DNA from: Mesorhizobium loti R88b
GTDB lineage: Bacteria; Pseudomonadota; Alphaproteobacteria; Rhizobiales; Rhizobiaceae
Length of the DNA stretch: 64,000 nucleotides
Direction of reading: 5' to 3'
NCBI RefSeq assembly: GCF_013170845.1
Contig: NZ_CP033367.1
Coordinates: 1,116,001 to 1,180,000, forward strand
Both the position numbers and the translations under genes were made by a program. Each line of letters starts with the position of its first letter. Position 1 is the stretch's first letter. The notes beneath the pieces were generated by a model that was given only the letters and a program-made list of their open reading frames with translations, was not told where the DNA came from and searched no databases. This document shows positions 31,811 through 40,433 of the stretch, in pieces.

Positions 31811-33406
31811 TCACTTCTTCTTGCCAAGGCCTGGCAGGCCGCCACCACCGAGACCGGGAAGCCCCGGAAGTTTCATGCCGCCAGGCAGGCCTGGCAGCCC
31901 ACCACCGCCGGGAAGTCCACCGGGCAGGCCCTTCATGCCGCCGAGGCCGGCGGCCTGCGCCTGCTTCTGCAAGGCTTCGAGCTGCTTGGGATCCATCTTG
32001 GAGAGGTCAGGCATGCCGGCTCCCATGCCGCCAGGCATCATGCCGCCGAGGCCCATCTTGGAGGCAAGGCCGCCCATCATGCCGCGCATGAGGCCGCCGC
32101 CTTTGCCCTTGCCACCCATCGCCTTCATCATGTCGGCCATGCCGCGATGCATTTTCAGCAGCTTGTTGATTTCGGCCGCATCGGTGCCGGAGCCGGCGGC
32201 AATGCGCTTCTTGCGTGAATGCTTGAGAACATCAGGGTTGGCGCGCTCGGCTTTGGTCATCGACGAGATGATGGCGAGCTGGCGGCCGAACATCTTGTCG
32301 TCGAGACCGGCGGCGGCCATTTGGTCCTTCATCTTGCCCATGCCGGGCATCATGCCCATGATGCCGCCCATGCCGCCCATTTTCGACATCTGCTGAAGCT
32401 GCTGGGCGAGGTCGTTCAGGTCGAACTTGCCCGACTGCATCTTCTTGGCCATCGCCGCCGCCTGCTCGGCGTCGATGTTCTCGGCGGCCTTTTCGACCAG
32501 CGAAACGATGTCGCCCATGCCAAGAATGCGGTCGGCGATGCGCTTGGGGTGGAATTCCTCCAGCCCATCCATCTTTTCGCCGGTGCCGATCAGCTTGATC
32601 GGCTTGCCGGTGACGGCACGCATCGAAAGCGCCGCACCGCCGCGACCGTCGCCGTCCATGCGGGTCAGCACAAGGCCGGTGATGCCGACACGTTCGTCGA
32701 AGCTTTTGGCCAGGTTGACGGCATCCTGGCCGGTCAGCGAATCCGCGACCAGCAGGATCTCGTGCGGCGACGACACCTTCTTGATGTCGGCCATCTCGAC
32801 CATCAGCGGCTCGTCGATATGGGTGCGGCCGGCGGTGTCGAGGATGACGACGTCATGGCCGCCGAGCTTGGCCGCCTGCACGGCGCGTTTGGCGATATCG
32901 ACCGGGTTCTGCCCAGCAATGATCGGCAGAGTGGCGACCTTGACCTGCTCGCCGAGCTGGCGCAGCTGCTCCTGCGCGGCGGGACGCCGCGTATCGAGCG
33001 AGGCCATCAGGACCTTCTTGTTCTGACGCTCGGTCAGCCGCTTGGCGATCTTGGCCGAAGTCGTCGTCTTACCGGAGCCCTGCAGGCCGACCATCATGAT
33101 GACGACGGGAGCCGGCGCATTGAGGTCGATGGCGACGCCCTCGGCGCCCAGCATGTCGACCAGCTCGTCATGAACGATCTTGACGACCATCTGTCCGGGC
33201 TTGATCGACTTCAGCACCGCGGCGCCGACGGCCTTTTCACGGACCTTGTCGGTGAAGGACCGCACCACTTCGAGCGCCACGTCGGCCTCGAGCAGCGCAC
33301 GGCGCACCTCGCGCAGCGCCGCCGAGACGTCAGCCTCCGACAGCGCGCCGCGACCGGTGAGGCCGTTCAGGATCGAACCAAGACGTTCCTGTAGTGATTC
33401 AAACAT
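31811..33406 (-). CDS. ffh: Signal recognition particle protein Ffh
   Basis: 531 residues. N domain, then the G domain with GLQGSGKTTTSAKIAKRL, DTAGRTHIDEPLM and TGEKMDGLEEFHPKRIADRILG, then the Met-rich M domain with AGSGTDAAEINKLLKMHRGMADMMKAMG. It delivers signal-bearing ribosomes to FtsY with the 4.5S RNA. The last about 100 residues are a low-complexity Gly/Pro/Leu/Met tail ending in KKK. Start MFESLQERLG at 33406. Confidence 0.97.
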   Translation of the reverse strand: MFESLQERLGSILNGLTGRGALSEADVSAALREVRRALLEADVALEVVRSFTDKVREKAVGAAVLKSIKPGQMVVKIVHDELVDMLGAEGVAIDLNAPAPVVIMMVGLQGSGKTTTSAKIAKRLTERQNKKVLMASLDTRRPAAQEQLRQLGEQVKVATLPIIAGQNPVDIAKRAVQAAKLGGHDVVILDTAGRTHIDEPLMVEMADIKKVSSPHEILLVADSLTGQDAVNLAKSFDERVGITGLVLTRMDGDGRGGAALSMRAVTGKPIKLIGTGEKMDGLEEFHPKRIADRILGMGDIVSLVEKAAENIDAEQAAAMAKKMQSGKFDLNDLAQQLQQMSKMGGMGGIMGMMPGMGKMKDQMAAAGLDDKMFGRQLAIISSMTKAERANPDVLKHSRKKRIAAGSGTDAAEINKLLKMHRGMADMMKAMGGKGKGGGLMRGMMGGLASKMGLGGMMPGGMGAGMPDLSKMDPKQLEALQKQAQAAGLGGMKGLPGGLPGGGGLPGLPGGMKLPGLPGLGGGGLPGLGKKK

Positions 33407-33497
33407 TCTGTTTCCTTTTCCCTGGCGCCGGATGGTGCCCGAGAGGTAATGCGTTCGCGCCAAGTGTCCAAGTCTCGTGGCGAGCAAAAGCCAAAAC

Positions 33498-33533
33498 CAA
33501 AAAGCACCCGGGGGCGCTCAGCGCTGCCGGGTG
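33498..33533 (-). terminator. Intrinsic terminator downstream of the remnant/toxin-antitoxin operon
   Basis: CACCCGG and CCGGGTG pair around a 15-nt loop, followed by a T-run on the minus strand. It terminates minus-strand transcripts coming from 33700 or the toxin-antitoxin genes. Confidence 0.65.
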
Positions 33534-33705
33534 TTGGCCTCCAGGATCTGTTTACAGCACTCGGCCTCAAAGAGGCTTCGGCGTCCTGGTCGGCTTGCTC
33601 GGAGGGATACTCGTCGCGGAATTCGAGGCGTGTAGACAGGAAATCGACCGCAGAGTCAAGACGAGGGCCGTGCGGCAAGGCGTACGACCCATAGCCGAGG
33701 CTTGA
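33518..33705 (-). pseudogene. Frameshifted small gene remnant
   Basis: One minus frame reads LDSAVDFLSTRLEFRDEYPSEQ then ADQDAEA, and near 33573 coding moves to another frame, LFEAECCKQILEANTRQR, ending in TGA at 33518-33520. Adding one base joins the two into a continuous acidic C-terminus. No N-terminal start is found upstream, since an in-frame stop lies near 33710. It is probably a decayed gene tail; the original family is not recognised. A sequencing indel is also possible. Confidence 0.45.
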
Positions 33706-33753
33706 CGTCTATCAGACGAATTCCTCCCGGAAGGTCGCCTCCGGCTGCCAGTA

Positions 33754-34041
33754 TCAGCTGGCCGGCTCGGCTGTGATCTTCACTCCGAGCGCCTTGGTGA
33801 CACCCAGCAGTGTCGAAAGGCGTGGGTCGCCGTCGGGCCTCAGTGCCTTGTAGAGAGCTTCACGCGTGACGCCTGCTTCCTTTGCAACCGCGGTCATGCC
33901 GCGCGCCCGGGCAACGATGCCAAGCGCATTCGCGATATAGCTGGGGTCGCCGGTCGCAAAGGCGTCAGCGAGCAGCTCGGCCTGCCCCTCGGCGCTGCCA
34001 AGATGTTCGGCGGGATCAAAGGGAACAGTTCCGATTGCCAT
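33754..34041 (-). CDS. HigA-like antitoxin (addiction module antidote, HTH)
   Basis: 95 residues, MAIGTVPFDPAEHLGSAEGQAELLADAFATGDPSYIANALGIVARARGMTAVAKEAGVTREALYKALRPDGDPRLSTLLGVTKALGV. The Xre-like helix-turn-helix is about 45-90, as in the putative addiction module antidote family. ATG 34041 is 8 nt after GGAG and fits the family start; ATG 34047 would overlap the toxin stop. It is the second gene of the pair, toxin first. Confidence 0.85.
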   Translation of the reverse strand: MAIGTVPFDPAEHLGSAEGQAELLADAFATGDPSYIANALGIVARARGMTAVAKEAGVTREALYKALRPDGDPRLSTLLGVTKALGVKITAEPAS

Positions 34042-34043
34042 GA

Positions 34044-34331
34044 TCATAGCTCCTTGGCCATCTGGATGGCCTTCTTGATGTCGCGACCCTGGCCGGACTT
34101 GTCGCCGCCGCAAAGCAGGATGATGACTTCATTGCCGCGCTTGACGAAATAGAGCCGGTATCCGGGCCCAAAATCCAACCGAAGTTCGCCGATACCATCG
34201 AAGTACTTCACGTCGCCCGTGAGGCCGGACTGGATACGGGCAATGCGGATCGCGATCTTTTCGACGGCCCGCTTGTCTTTCAGACTGTTGAGCCAGTCGC
34301 GAAAAGCTGTTGTTTGGCGAACCTCGATCAC
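34044..34331 (-). CDS. RelE/ParE-superfamily toxin (HigB-like addiction module killer)
   Basis: 95 residues from GTG 34331, reading MIEVRQTTAFRDWLNSLKDKRAVEKIAIRIARIQSG, FDGIGELRLDFGPGYRLYFVKRGNEVIILLCGGDKSGQGRDIKKAI. This is the RelE/ParE fold, normally a ribosome-dependent RNase or gyrase poison. Another GTG at 34349 lies upstream of the predicted transcription start and is rejected. The overlapping downstream antitoxin gene supports the call. Confidence 0.87.
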   Translation of the reverse strand: MIEVRQTTAFRDWLNSLKDKRAVEKIAIRIARIQSGLTGDVKYFDGIGELRLDFGPGYRLYFVKRGNEVIILLCGGDKSGQGRDIKKAIQMAKEL

Positions 34332-34388
34332 TTGTGAACTATAGTTCACATGGGCGATATGTCAAGCTTGTGTGAAAAATAGTTCACA
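34331..34388 (-). promoter_or_regulatory. Promoter and two palindromic operators of the HigBA-like locus
   Basis: TGTGAACTATAGTTCACA (34333-34350) is a perfect palindrome, and a near copy, TGTGAAAAATAGTTCACA, lies at 34371-34388, 38 bp apart. Between them on the minus strand is TTGACA (34365-34360) with TATAGT (34343-34338), spacer 16. The -10 is inside the proximal operator. Antitoxin binding would block the promoter. Confidence 0.78.
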
Positions 34389-34421
34389 GCCGGCCATCCT
34401 CTGGCCATCTGCCCGGCACGC

Positions 34422-35366
34422 TTACGGAAGCTCGGCCGTGACCTTCAGCGGCGAGCGGGGATGCAGCAGCAACGCGATCGTCAGCAGGCTGCAGGCGACG
34501 CCGATAAGCGCGATCAGAATGGCGTCCGACATCATCCAGCCGGGGCCTTCGAGCGGTTTCGCGGTGAACAAAGCGAAGGAGTTGTAGCTCTCCTGGTGCG
34601 AGATCAGCAGGAAGCCGGTCAGATTGTTGCCGAGGTGGGCGCCAAGTGCGGCACCGAGATTGCCGGTGGCGTAGACCACGAGTGTCAGCAGCAGCGCGAA
34701 AGCGGCGATCGAGACCAGCACGCAGGCGTTGATGGCGGGCGACGAAGCGCTGCTCCAGTGCAGCGAGGTGAACAGCAGGCCGGGCAGCAGCGCCCAGATC
34801 AGCGGGCTCCTGAACCGGTTGGCCAGGCCGCGCAGGAGGTAACCGCGAAACAGCACCTCTTCCGACGACGTCTGCAGCAGAGTGAGCGCGACGATCGGGA
34901 TCGCGAACAGCAGCCAGGACGACAGGCTGATCGTACCGCGCGAAATCCCTGGCTGCAGGAGGTAGAGCAGGATTTCGGAGATCAGCGAGGTGATCAGCAC
35001 CGCGACCAGCCCCTTGAGGAAGTCCGGCCGCGATGCGCGGCGGCTGGCGCCGAGCAGTGCCGACAGCGGTTCGCCATGCACCCAGCGCATGGCCATCCAC
35101 AGGCCAATCCAGATGCCGGCGAAGGAGGCGAGCGCGCTGAGTATGCCGATCGGCGAGGCGAGGAAACCCTGCATCACGCCATCGGCCGGAGGAGCCGCTG
35201 CTGCCTGCCAGGCGAAGTAAACATAGGTGCCGCCGAACAGCACGGCCGCGGTGGTGGCGCCCCATAACAGGACGACGATCAGCGTTCCCAGGAACAGGCG
35301 CAGCAAGGTCGTTTTGGCATTCGGCGACCGCCGGTAGCGCTCGAAGGCATTGTCGTCGATCGTCAC
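34422..35366 (-). CDS. CPBP family intramembrane glutamic protease
   Basis: 314 residues and about eight membrane segments. The CPBP motifs are TSSEEVLFRGYLLRGL (paired Glu and Arg), LFTSLHWSS (His) and GAHLGNNLTGF. These enzymes cleave or process within the inner membrane. ATG 35366 (MTIDDNAFERYRR) begins the common rhizobial form; the gene is monocistronic or co-transcribed with the metallopeptidase gene upstream. Confidence 0.9.
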   Translation of the reverse strand: MTIDDNAFERYRRSPNAKTTLLRLFLGTLIVVLLWGATTAAVLFGGTYVYFAWQAAAAPPADGVMQGFLASPIGILSALASFAGIWIGLWMAMRWVHGEPLSALLGASRRASRPDFLKGLVAVLITSLISEILLYLLQPGISRGTISLSSWLLFAIPIVALTLLQTSSEEVLFRGYLLRGLANRFRSPLIWALLPGLLFTSLHWSSASSPAINACVLVSIAAFALLLTLVVYATGNLGAALGAHLGNNLTGFLLISHQESYNSFALFTAKPLEGPGWMMSDAILIALIGVACSLLTIALLLHPRSPLKVTAELP

Positions 35367-35424
35367 GCTGCTTCCCTTGCCTCGAATCCATCAGCGCGCC
35401 TGGGATTCGGCGCTGCCGGCAGGC

Positions 35425-36483
35425 TTATCCCGGTCTGGTCAACAGATCGTGCACGAAGGCGAGCTTGCCCGCCGTGATGTCCGAAATGACGAAGGGATAG
35501 AGGTCGGGAAGGCCCATGCAGCGGTTGATCGAGTTGGAGGCTTCCGACAGCACCAGCCAGCGGGCAAGGATTTTTTCGAAGGGCTCGGGCGTGTTGGGCG
35601 GCTCCGAAGGTGCCGCCTGCAGCCCGCCGCCGGTGTCGCCTTGCGGCAAATCCTTCGCGTCGACCGTCTCCAGCCGGCCGAGCGGGAAGTTCAAGGCATA
35701 AACCATCTCCAGTGTGTCGGTGATGTGCAGGTGGTGGGCCCAGGTTTCCGCCCAGTCCTCCCATGGGTGCGAGGTGGCGTAGGCCGAGATATGGCCTTGC
35801 TGCCAGTCCGGCGGCGCGCCGTTGGCATAATAATCCTTCAGCGCCTGTTCGTAATCGGCGCGGTCGTCGCCAAACAGCGCGCGGAAGGCCGAAAGCCTGT
35901 CCGGATTGTCACGGATCAGGCGGTCCCAGTAATAATGGCCAAGCTCATGGCGGAAATGGCCGAGCAGCGTGCGATAGTTCTCGCCCATCTCGACGCGGCG
36001 CTTCTCGCGCTCGGCCGAGTCAGCTTCGGCGACGTTGAGGGTGATCAGGCCATTGTCATGGCCGGTCAGGATGCGCTCGCCGCCAGGCCCGCCGCCGATC
36101 GGATCGGCGAGGAAGTCGAAGGCGAGGCCGACCTCGTCCGTCGGGTTCTGCTTGGGCGCCACCGGCAGGCCGAAGGCGAGCAGCGAATAGATGGCCCGCT
36201 TCTTCGCCGCCTCGACACGGATCCAGCGGCGGCGGTTGCCGTCGACGGAGAGATCGGGGATCAGCTGGTTCAGCACGCAGGCGCGGCAAAAGGCGTGTCC
36301 GGGCTCGGCCATCCAGTTGCAGGCGCATTCATCGGCATTGGTACATTGGATGGCGCCGTCAACGCCAGACAAGGTAAAGCGGGCACGCTCGGGATCGTAG
36401 AGCACAAGGCTGGAGCAGCTCAGGCACTGGGCGTTTTCGAAGTAGAGACGATGGCCGCAATGCGGGCAGTCGAAGAGTTTCAT
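35425..36483 (-). CDS. Zinc-ribbon metallopeptidase (putative zinc-binding metallopeptidase family)
   Basis: 352 residues. Two zinc-ribbon pairs at the start, MKLFDCPHCGHRLYFENAQCLSC, then a domain with FRHELGHYYWDRLI (HExxH zinc site) and HPWEDWAETWAHHLHITDTLEM. This matches the DUF2248/putative zinc-binding metallopeptidase family. Cytosolic; substrate unknown. It lies 58 nt upstream of the CPBP gene, same strand. Confidence 0.88.
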   Translation of the reverse strand: MKLFDCPHCGHRLYFENAQCLSCSSLVLYDPERARFTLSGVDGAIQCTNADECACNWMAEPGHAFCRACVLNQLIPDLSVDGNRRRWIRVEAAKKRAIYSLLAFGLPVAPKQNPTDEVGLAFDFLADPIGGGPGGERILTGHDNGLITLNVAEADSAEREKRRVEMGENYRTLLGHFRHELGHYYWDRLIRDNPDRLSAFRALFGDDRADYEQALKDYYANGAPPDWQQGHISAYATSHPWEDWAETWAHHLHITDTLEMVYALNFPLGRLETVDAKDLPQGDTGGGLQAAPSEPPNTPEPFEKILARWLVLSEASNSINRCMGLPDLYPFVISDITAGKLAFVHDLLTRPG

Positions 36484-36847
36484 GTCGGTCTCAATTCACC
36501 AGAAGAGGCACAGCGCGTATGCGGCCCGTGCCCAAACGCGAGCCGCCGGCCAGCGTTCCGCATCGCATCGAGACTATTTCGCCGCAAGCTGGGCGGCGAC
36601 CTGGCTGGCCACCGCTTCGCCCGACAGGCGCGCACCGCCACAGGTCTGTAGCCGTGGACCGGCGTGTCGCTCGCCGGCGTCGACGACATCAACGTCTTCC
36701 ATGGCTATTTCGACCCCGCCACAATAATCACTTGATCGTAGGCAAATTCCCCGGCATTCGCCAGCATTGTACTGCGGACGGTGACAAACGTGCGTTTCGC
36801 TGGCAAATTCGCAGATGGGACGTGAATCAGGCAACCAGGAGAACAAC
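36484..36847. other. Gap between metallopeptidase and lytic transglycosylase
   Basis: 364 bp. The minus strand has an open C-terminal-like segment, MEDVDVVDAGERHAGPRLQT followed by CGGARLSGEAVASQVAA, ending at 36574, with no clear start or ribosome site. It may be a gene remnant. The plus side should hold the promoter for the transglycosylase. Confidence 0.4.
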
Positions 36848-37645
36848 ATGGCATTTCTTGCCAAGGGTAGGATTTTAGCGGCAGCGGTGGTGGCTGTGCT
36901 TGGGCTGGCGACGGGTGCACAGGCGGCGGCCAGTTGCGGCAGCACCGGTGCAGGCTTCGAGGCCTGGAAGCCGGGGTTCGCCGCGCAGGCCAAGTCTGAA
37001 GGTGTGGGCGCCAAGGGCCTGGCCGCTTTGGCCGGCGCCACTTACGCGACAAAGACGATCTCCGTCGACCGCGGCATTCACAAGGCTTTCAGCGGTTCGG
37101 TGGACGCCTTCATGAAGCGCCGTGGCGGGGCGGCGATCATTTCCAAGGGCCGTGTGCTGAAGAAGTCGAACGCGGCGCTGTTCAGCCAGATCGAAAGCAC
37201 CTATGGCGTGTCGCCAGGCGTGTTGCTGGCCATCTGGGGCATGGAGACGGGCTTTGGTTCGTCCATGGGCAACCAGAATACGGTCTCCGCCATTGTGACG
37301 CTTGCCTATGATTGCCGCCGGCCGGAGTTCTTTCATCCGCATGCCATCGCGGCCCTCAAGCTGGTTGATCGCGGCGCCTTGAGCGCCTCGTCGGTCGGCG
37401 CCGCGCATGGCGAGATCGGCCATACGCAGTTCCTGCCCGGGAACGTCTTGAAGTATGGCGTGGGCAGCGGAAACCTGCGCGACAAGGCAACTGCCCTGGC
37501 TTCGACGGCCAATTTCCTGAAGGGCCATGGTTGGCGGCGGGGCGCGAGCGCGGCGTCCAATATCGGCGCAATTGCCGGCTGGAATGACGCAAACGTCTAC
37601 CAGCAGGCCATCGTGCAGATCGCCACGGCGATCGATGGCGACTGA
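36848..37645 (+). CDS. Lytic murein transglycosylase, MltB-like
   Basis: 265 residues. Signal peptide about 1-25 (ILAAAVVAVLGLATGAQAA). The catalytic domain carries YGVSPGVLLAIWGMETGFGS, with the catalytic Glu in METGFG, and HGEIGHTQFLPGNVLKYG, DKATALASTANFLKGHGWRRG, as in the SLT_2 (MltB) family. It cleaves peptidoglycan to 1,6-anhydro products in the periplasm. Shorter than E. coli MltB, no lipobox. A strong terminator follows. Confidence 0.9.
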   Translation: MAFLAKGRILAAAVVAVLGLATGAQAAASCGSTGAGFEAWKPGFAAQAKSEGVGAKGLAALAGATYATKTISVDRGIHKAFSGSVDAFMKRRGGAAIISKGRVLKKSNAALFSQIESTYGVSPGVLLAIWGMETGFGSSMGNQNTVSAIVTLAYDCRRPEFFHPHAIAALKLVDRGALSASSVGAAHGEIGHTQFLPGNVLKYGVGSGNLRDKATALASTANFLKGHGWRRGASAASNIGAIAGWNDANVYQQAIVQIATAIDGD

Positions 37646-37666
37646 TTGAAAGCTCTGTTCGACAGG

Positions 37667-37693
37667 AAGCCCGGCCATGCGCCGGGCTTTTTT
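37667..37693 (+). terminator. Intrinsic terminator after the lytic transglycosylase
   Basis: AAGCCCGGC and GCCGGGCTT pair around CATGC, followed by TTTTTT, 22 nt after the stop. Confidence 0.85.
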
Positions 37694-37753
37694 GTTGATA
37701 AGAGCCATCACGTCGCTACACTCTTGCTTTGCCCGTGGATGACGAAGCGACGT

Positions 37754-38251
37754 CTATTTCGCGTCAAGAACGAAGGAACAGCCGGCCAGTGTCTTGCCGG
37801 GGTGGGTATCGACGTTCGAGACATTGAGCTTGATGCGCATGGCAAGACTCACATCACCGACATCCTCGGTGCTCTCGGCCACGACTTTTTTGCCCAGGAA
37901 TTTGTCCGGCGCGGAAATCGCCGGGATGACGCCGAGCGTCCAAGCGGGGTCAGCCTCGGAAAAATCGTCGAAAACGGCCATCGGTCCGGTGGCGGTAAAG
38001 ACGACGGATGCCGTTTCGCGCCCGAACACATGAAGCGGCGCCGGCAATTCATATTGCTTGAGGAAAAAATTGCCGGCGGGAATCTCCTTCCAGCTGAGTC
38101 GTGCGGGCGCATCGGGCTGGCCGCCCAGCCAAAGCGCAAAACCGTTATAGGTTGGCACGTCAGCCCTGCATTCGATCAGCTCGGCAAAGGCTAGCGACGC
38201 GGGAGCATAGTCATTGGCTTTGGCAACAGCAAAACTCGCCAGGACGGCCAC
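37754..38251 (-). CDS. Hypothetical exported protein, possibly 5'-truncated
   Basis: 165 residues from GTG 38251. The beginning AVLASFAVAKA-NDYAP looks like the end of a signal peptide whose basic n-region is missing. An in-frame stop (TAG) lies 7 codons upstream and no ribosome site is visible, so the 5' end may be lost. The body is beta-rich (SWKEIPAGNFFLKQYELPAPLHVFG, ASVVFTATGPMAVFDDF). Family unknown. Confidence 0.5.
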   Translation of the reverse strand: MAVLASFAVAKANDYAPASLAFAELIECRADVPTYNGFALWLGGQPDAPARLSWKEIPAGNFFLKQYELPAPLHVFGRETASVVFTATGPMAVFDDFSEADPAWTLGVIPAISAPDKFLGKKVVAESTEDVGDVSLAMRIKLNVSNVDTHPGKTLAGCSFVLDAK

Positions 38252-38294
38252 GTGGGCAGGAGGCCGATTCTAGGAATGCCTGGGCACACCACTC

Positions 38295-38732
38295 TCAATA
38301 ATGCGCGTAGCCGCTTAACGGGCATTTCTGGGAAACGGGAACCTGAAAAGGGCCGTCAATCCCGCTGCAGTTACGGTATTTGAGCGACCGCGGCGCCGGG
38401 GCTTGCGTGACCCTAGCGGGCTTTGGCTTGCCCTTGAGGACCATCCAGATTTCGGTTGGCTGGTCGAGCTGCAGGCTGTTTATGTCGGAATAGCTGATCC
38501 GCCCGCTGCGTATCCCATCGGCAATGCGCTGGCAAAACAGGGCGGGCACGCGCTCCTGCGAGACGCCCATGAACAAAGCCATGTCATGCTTGAACGTAGA
38601 GTCCCGTGTACGGACGGAGGTGACGCATTCGTCCATATCCGCCTTGGGGTCGCGCTTGGCGCCGGCCTGCGAGGACTGGCATACCGCCAAGACGAAGACC
38701 GTCGCAAGCAGAAGAGAGATACCGTTCTTCAC
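38295..38732 (-). CDS. Exported hypothetical protein
   Basis: 145 residues. Signal peptide about 1-23 (KNGISLLLATVFVLAVCQSSQAGA). The mature part has four Cys, a possible disulfide set, in MDECVTSVRTR, ALFCQRI, KYRNCSGIDG and SQKCPLSG. GTG 38732 is preferred since AGAGGG is 7 nt upstream; TTG 38738 would sit on it. Function unknown. Confidence 0.65.
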   Translation of the reverse strand: MKNGISLLLATVFVLAVCQSSQAGAKRDPKADMDECVTSVRTRDSTFKHDMALFMGVSQERVPALFCQRIADGIRSGRISYSDINSLQLDQPTEIWMVLKGKPKPARVTQAPAPRSLKYRNCSGIDGPFQVPVSQKCPLSGYAHY

Positions 38733-38841
38733 TGTCAAACCCTCTGAAACCCGTAAATGAACTTAGATGAAGTCACTAAAAGGTCAAACAGGAACCGAGT
38801 ACAGGCAGCTTCATTCTATTTATATTAGAGATATTGAATAT

Positions 38842-38866
38842 AAACCCAACGTCTCCGTCGGGTTTC
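38842..38866 (-). terminator. Stem-loop after argG
   Basis: AAACCCGACG and CGTTGGGTTT (minus strand, one G-T pair) form a 10-bp stem, then an AT-rich tail, about 45 nt after the argG stop. Confidence 0.5.
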
Positions 38867-38907
38867 CTGGGGGTGGATTGGCAGAACGCCAGACCGCTGT
38901 TTGAAAA

Positions 38908-40131
<1,224 letters not shown>

Positions 40132-40433
40132 TTCTGCTCCGTCGATGGCGGACGCTTGAAGCCGGGCGTCACGGATTGTCGGAGCGCCTTTTAGCAGGAA
40201 CGGCAAAGCGAGCAAGCATGCGCGGCACCAGACTGCTGATCCAGCGCGCTGCAGGCGGCGATGCGAGCTGGAGAACAACCTGCTGCAATCAACGGCTGCA
40301 TTCGACTGGAGGATTTAAGCAAGTTTTCACGCCCTGTCGCTAAACGAGCAAGACAGAGCTGCGTTGGCCACGCGAGTGCCGAAGCGGCTTTTGCCCGCTC
40401 AACGCGGGTGTCCTCGGGCCTGGGCCATTCTTG
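40132..40433. other. Divergent intergenic region argG / MHYT-GGDEF-EAL
   Basis: 302 bp between divergent genes, presumably holding both promoters. No clear ORF, operator or terminator was recognised. Confidence 0.5.

Noticed and set aside
33754..34113. Longer antitoxin start at 34113
   Set aside because: The extra codons overlap the toxin gene and the ribosome site GGAG points to 34041.
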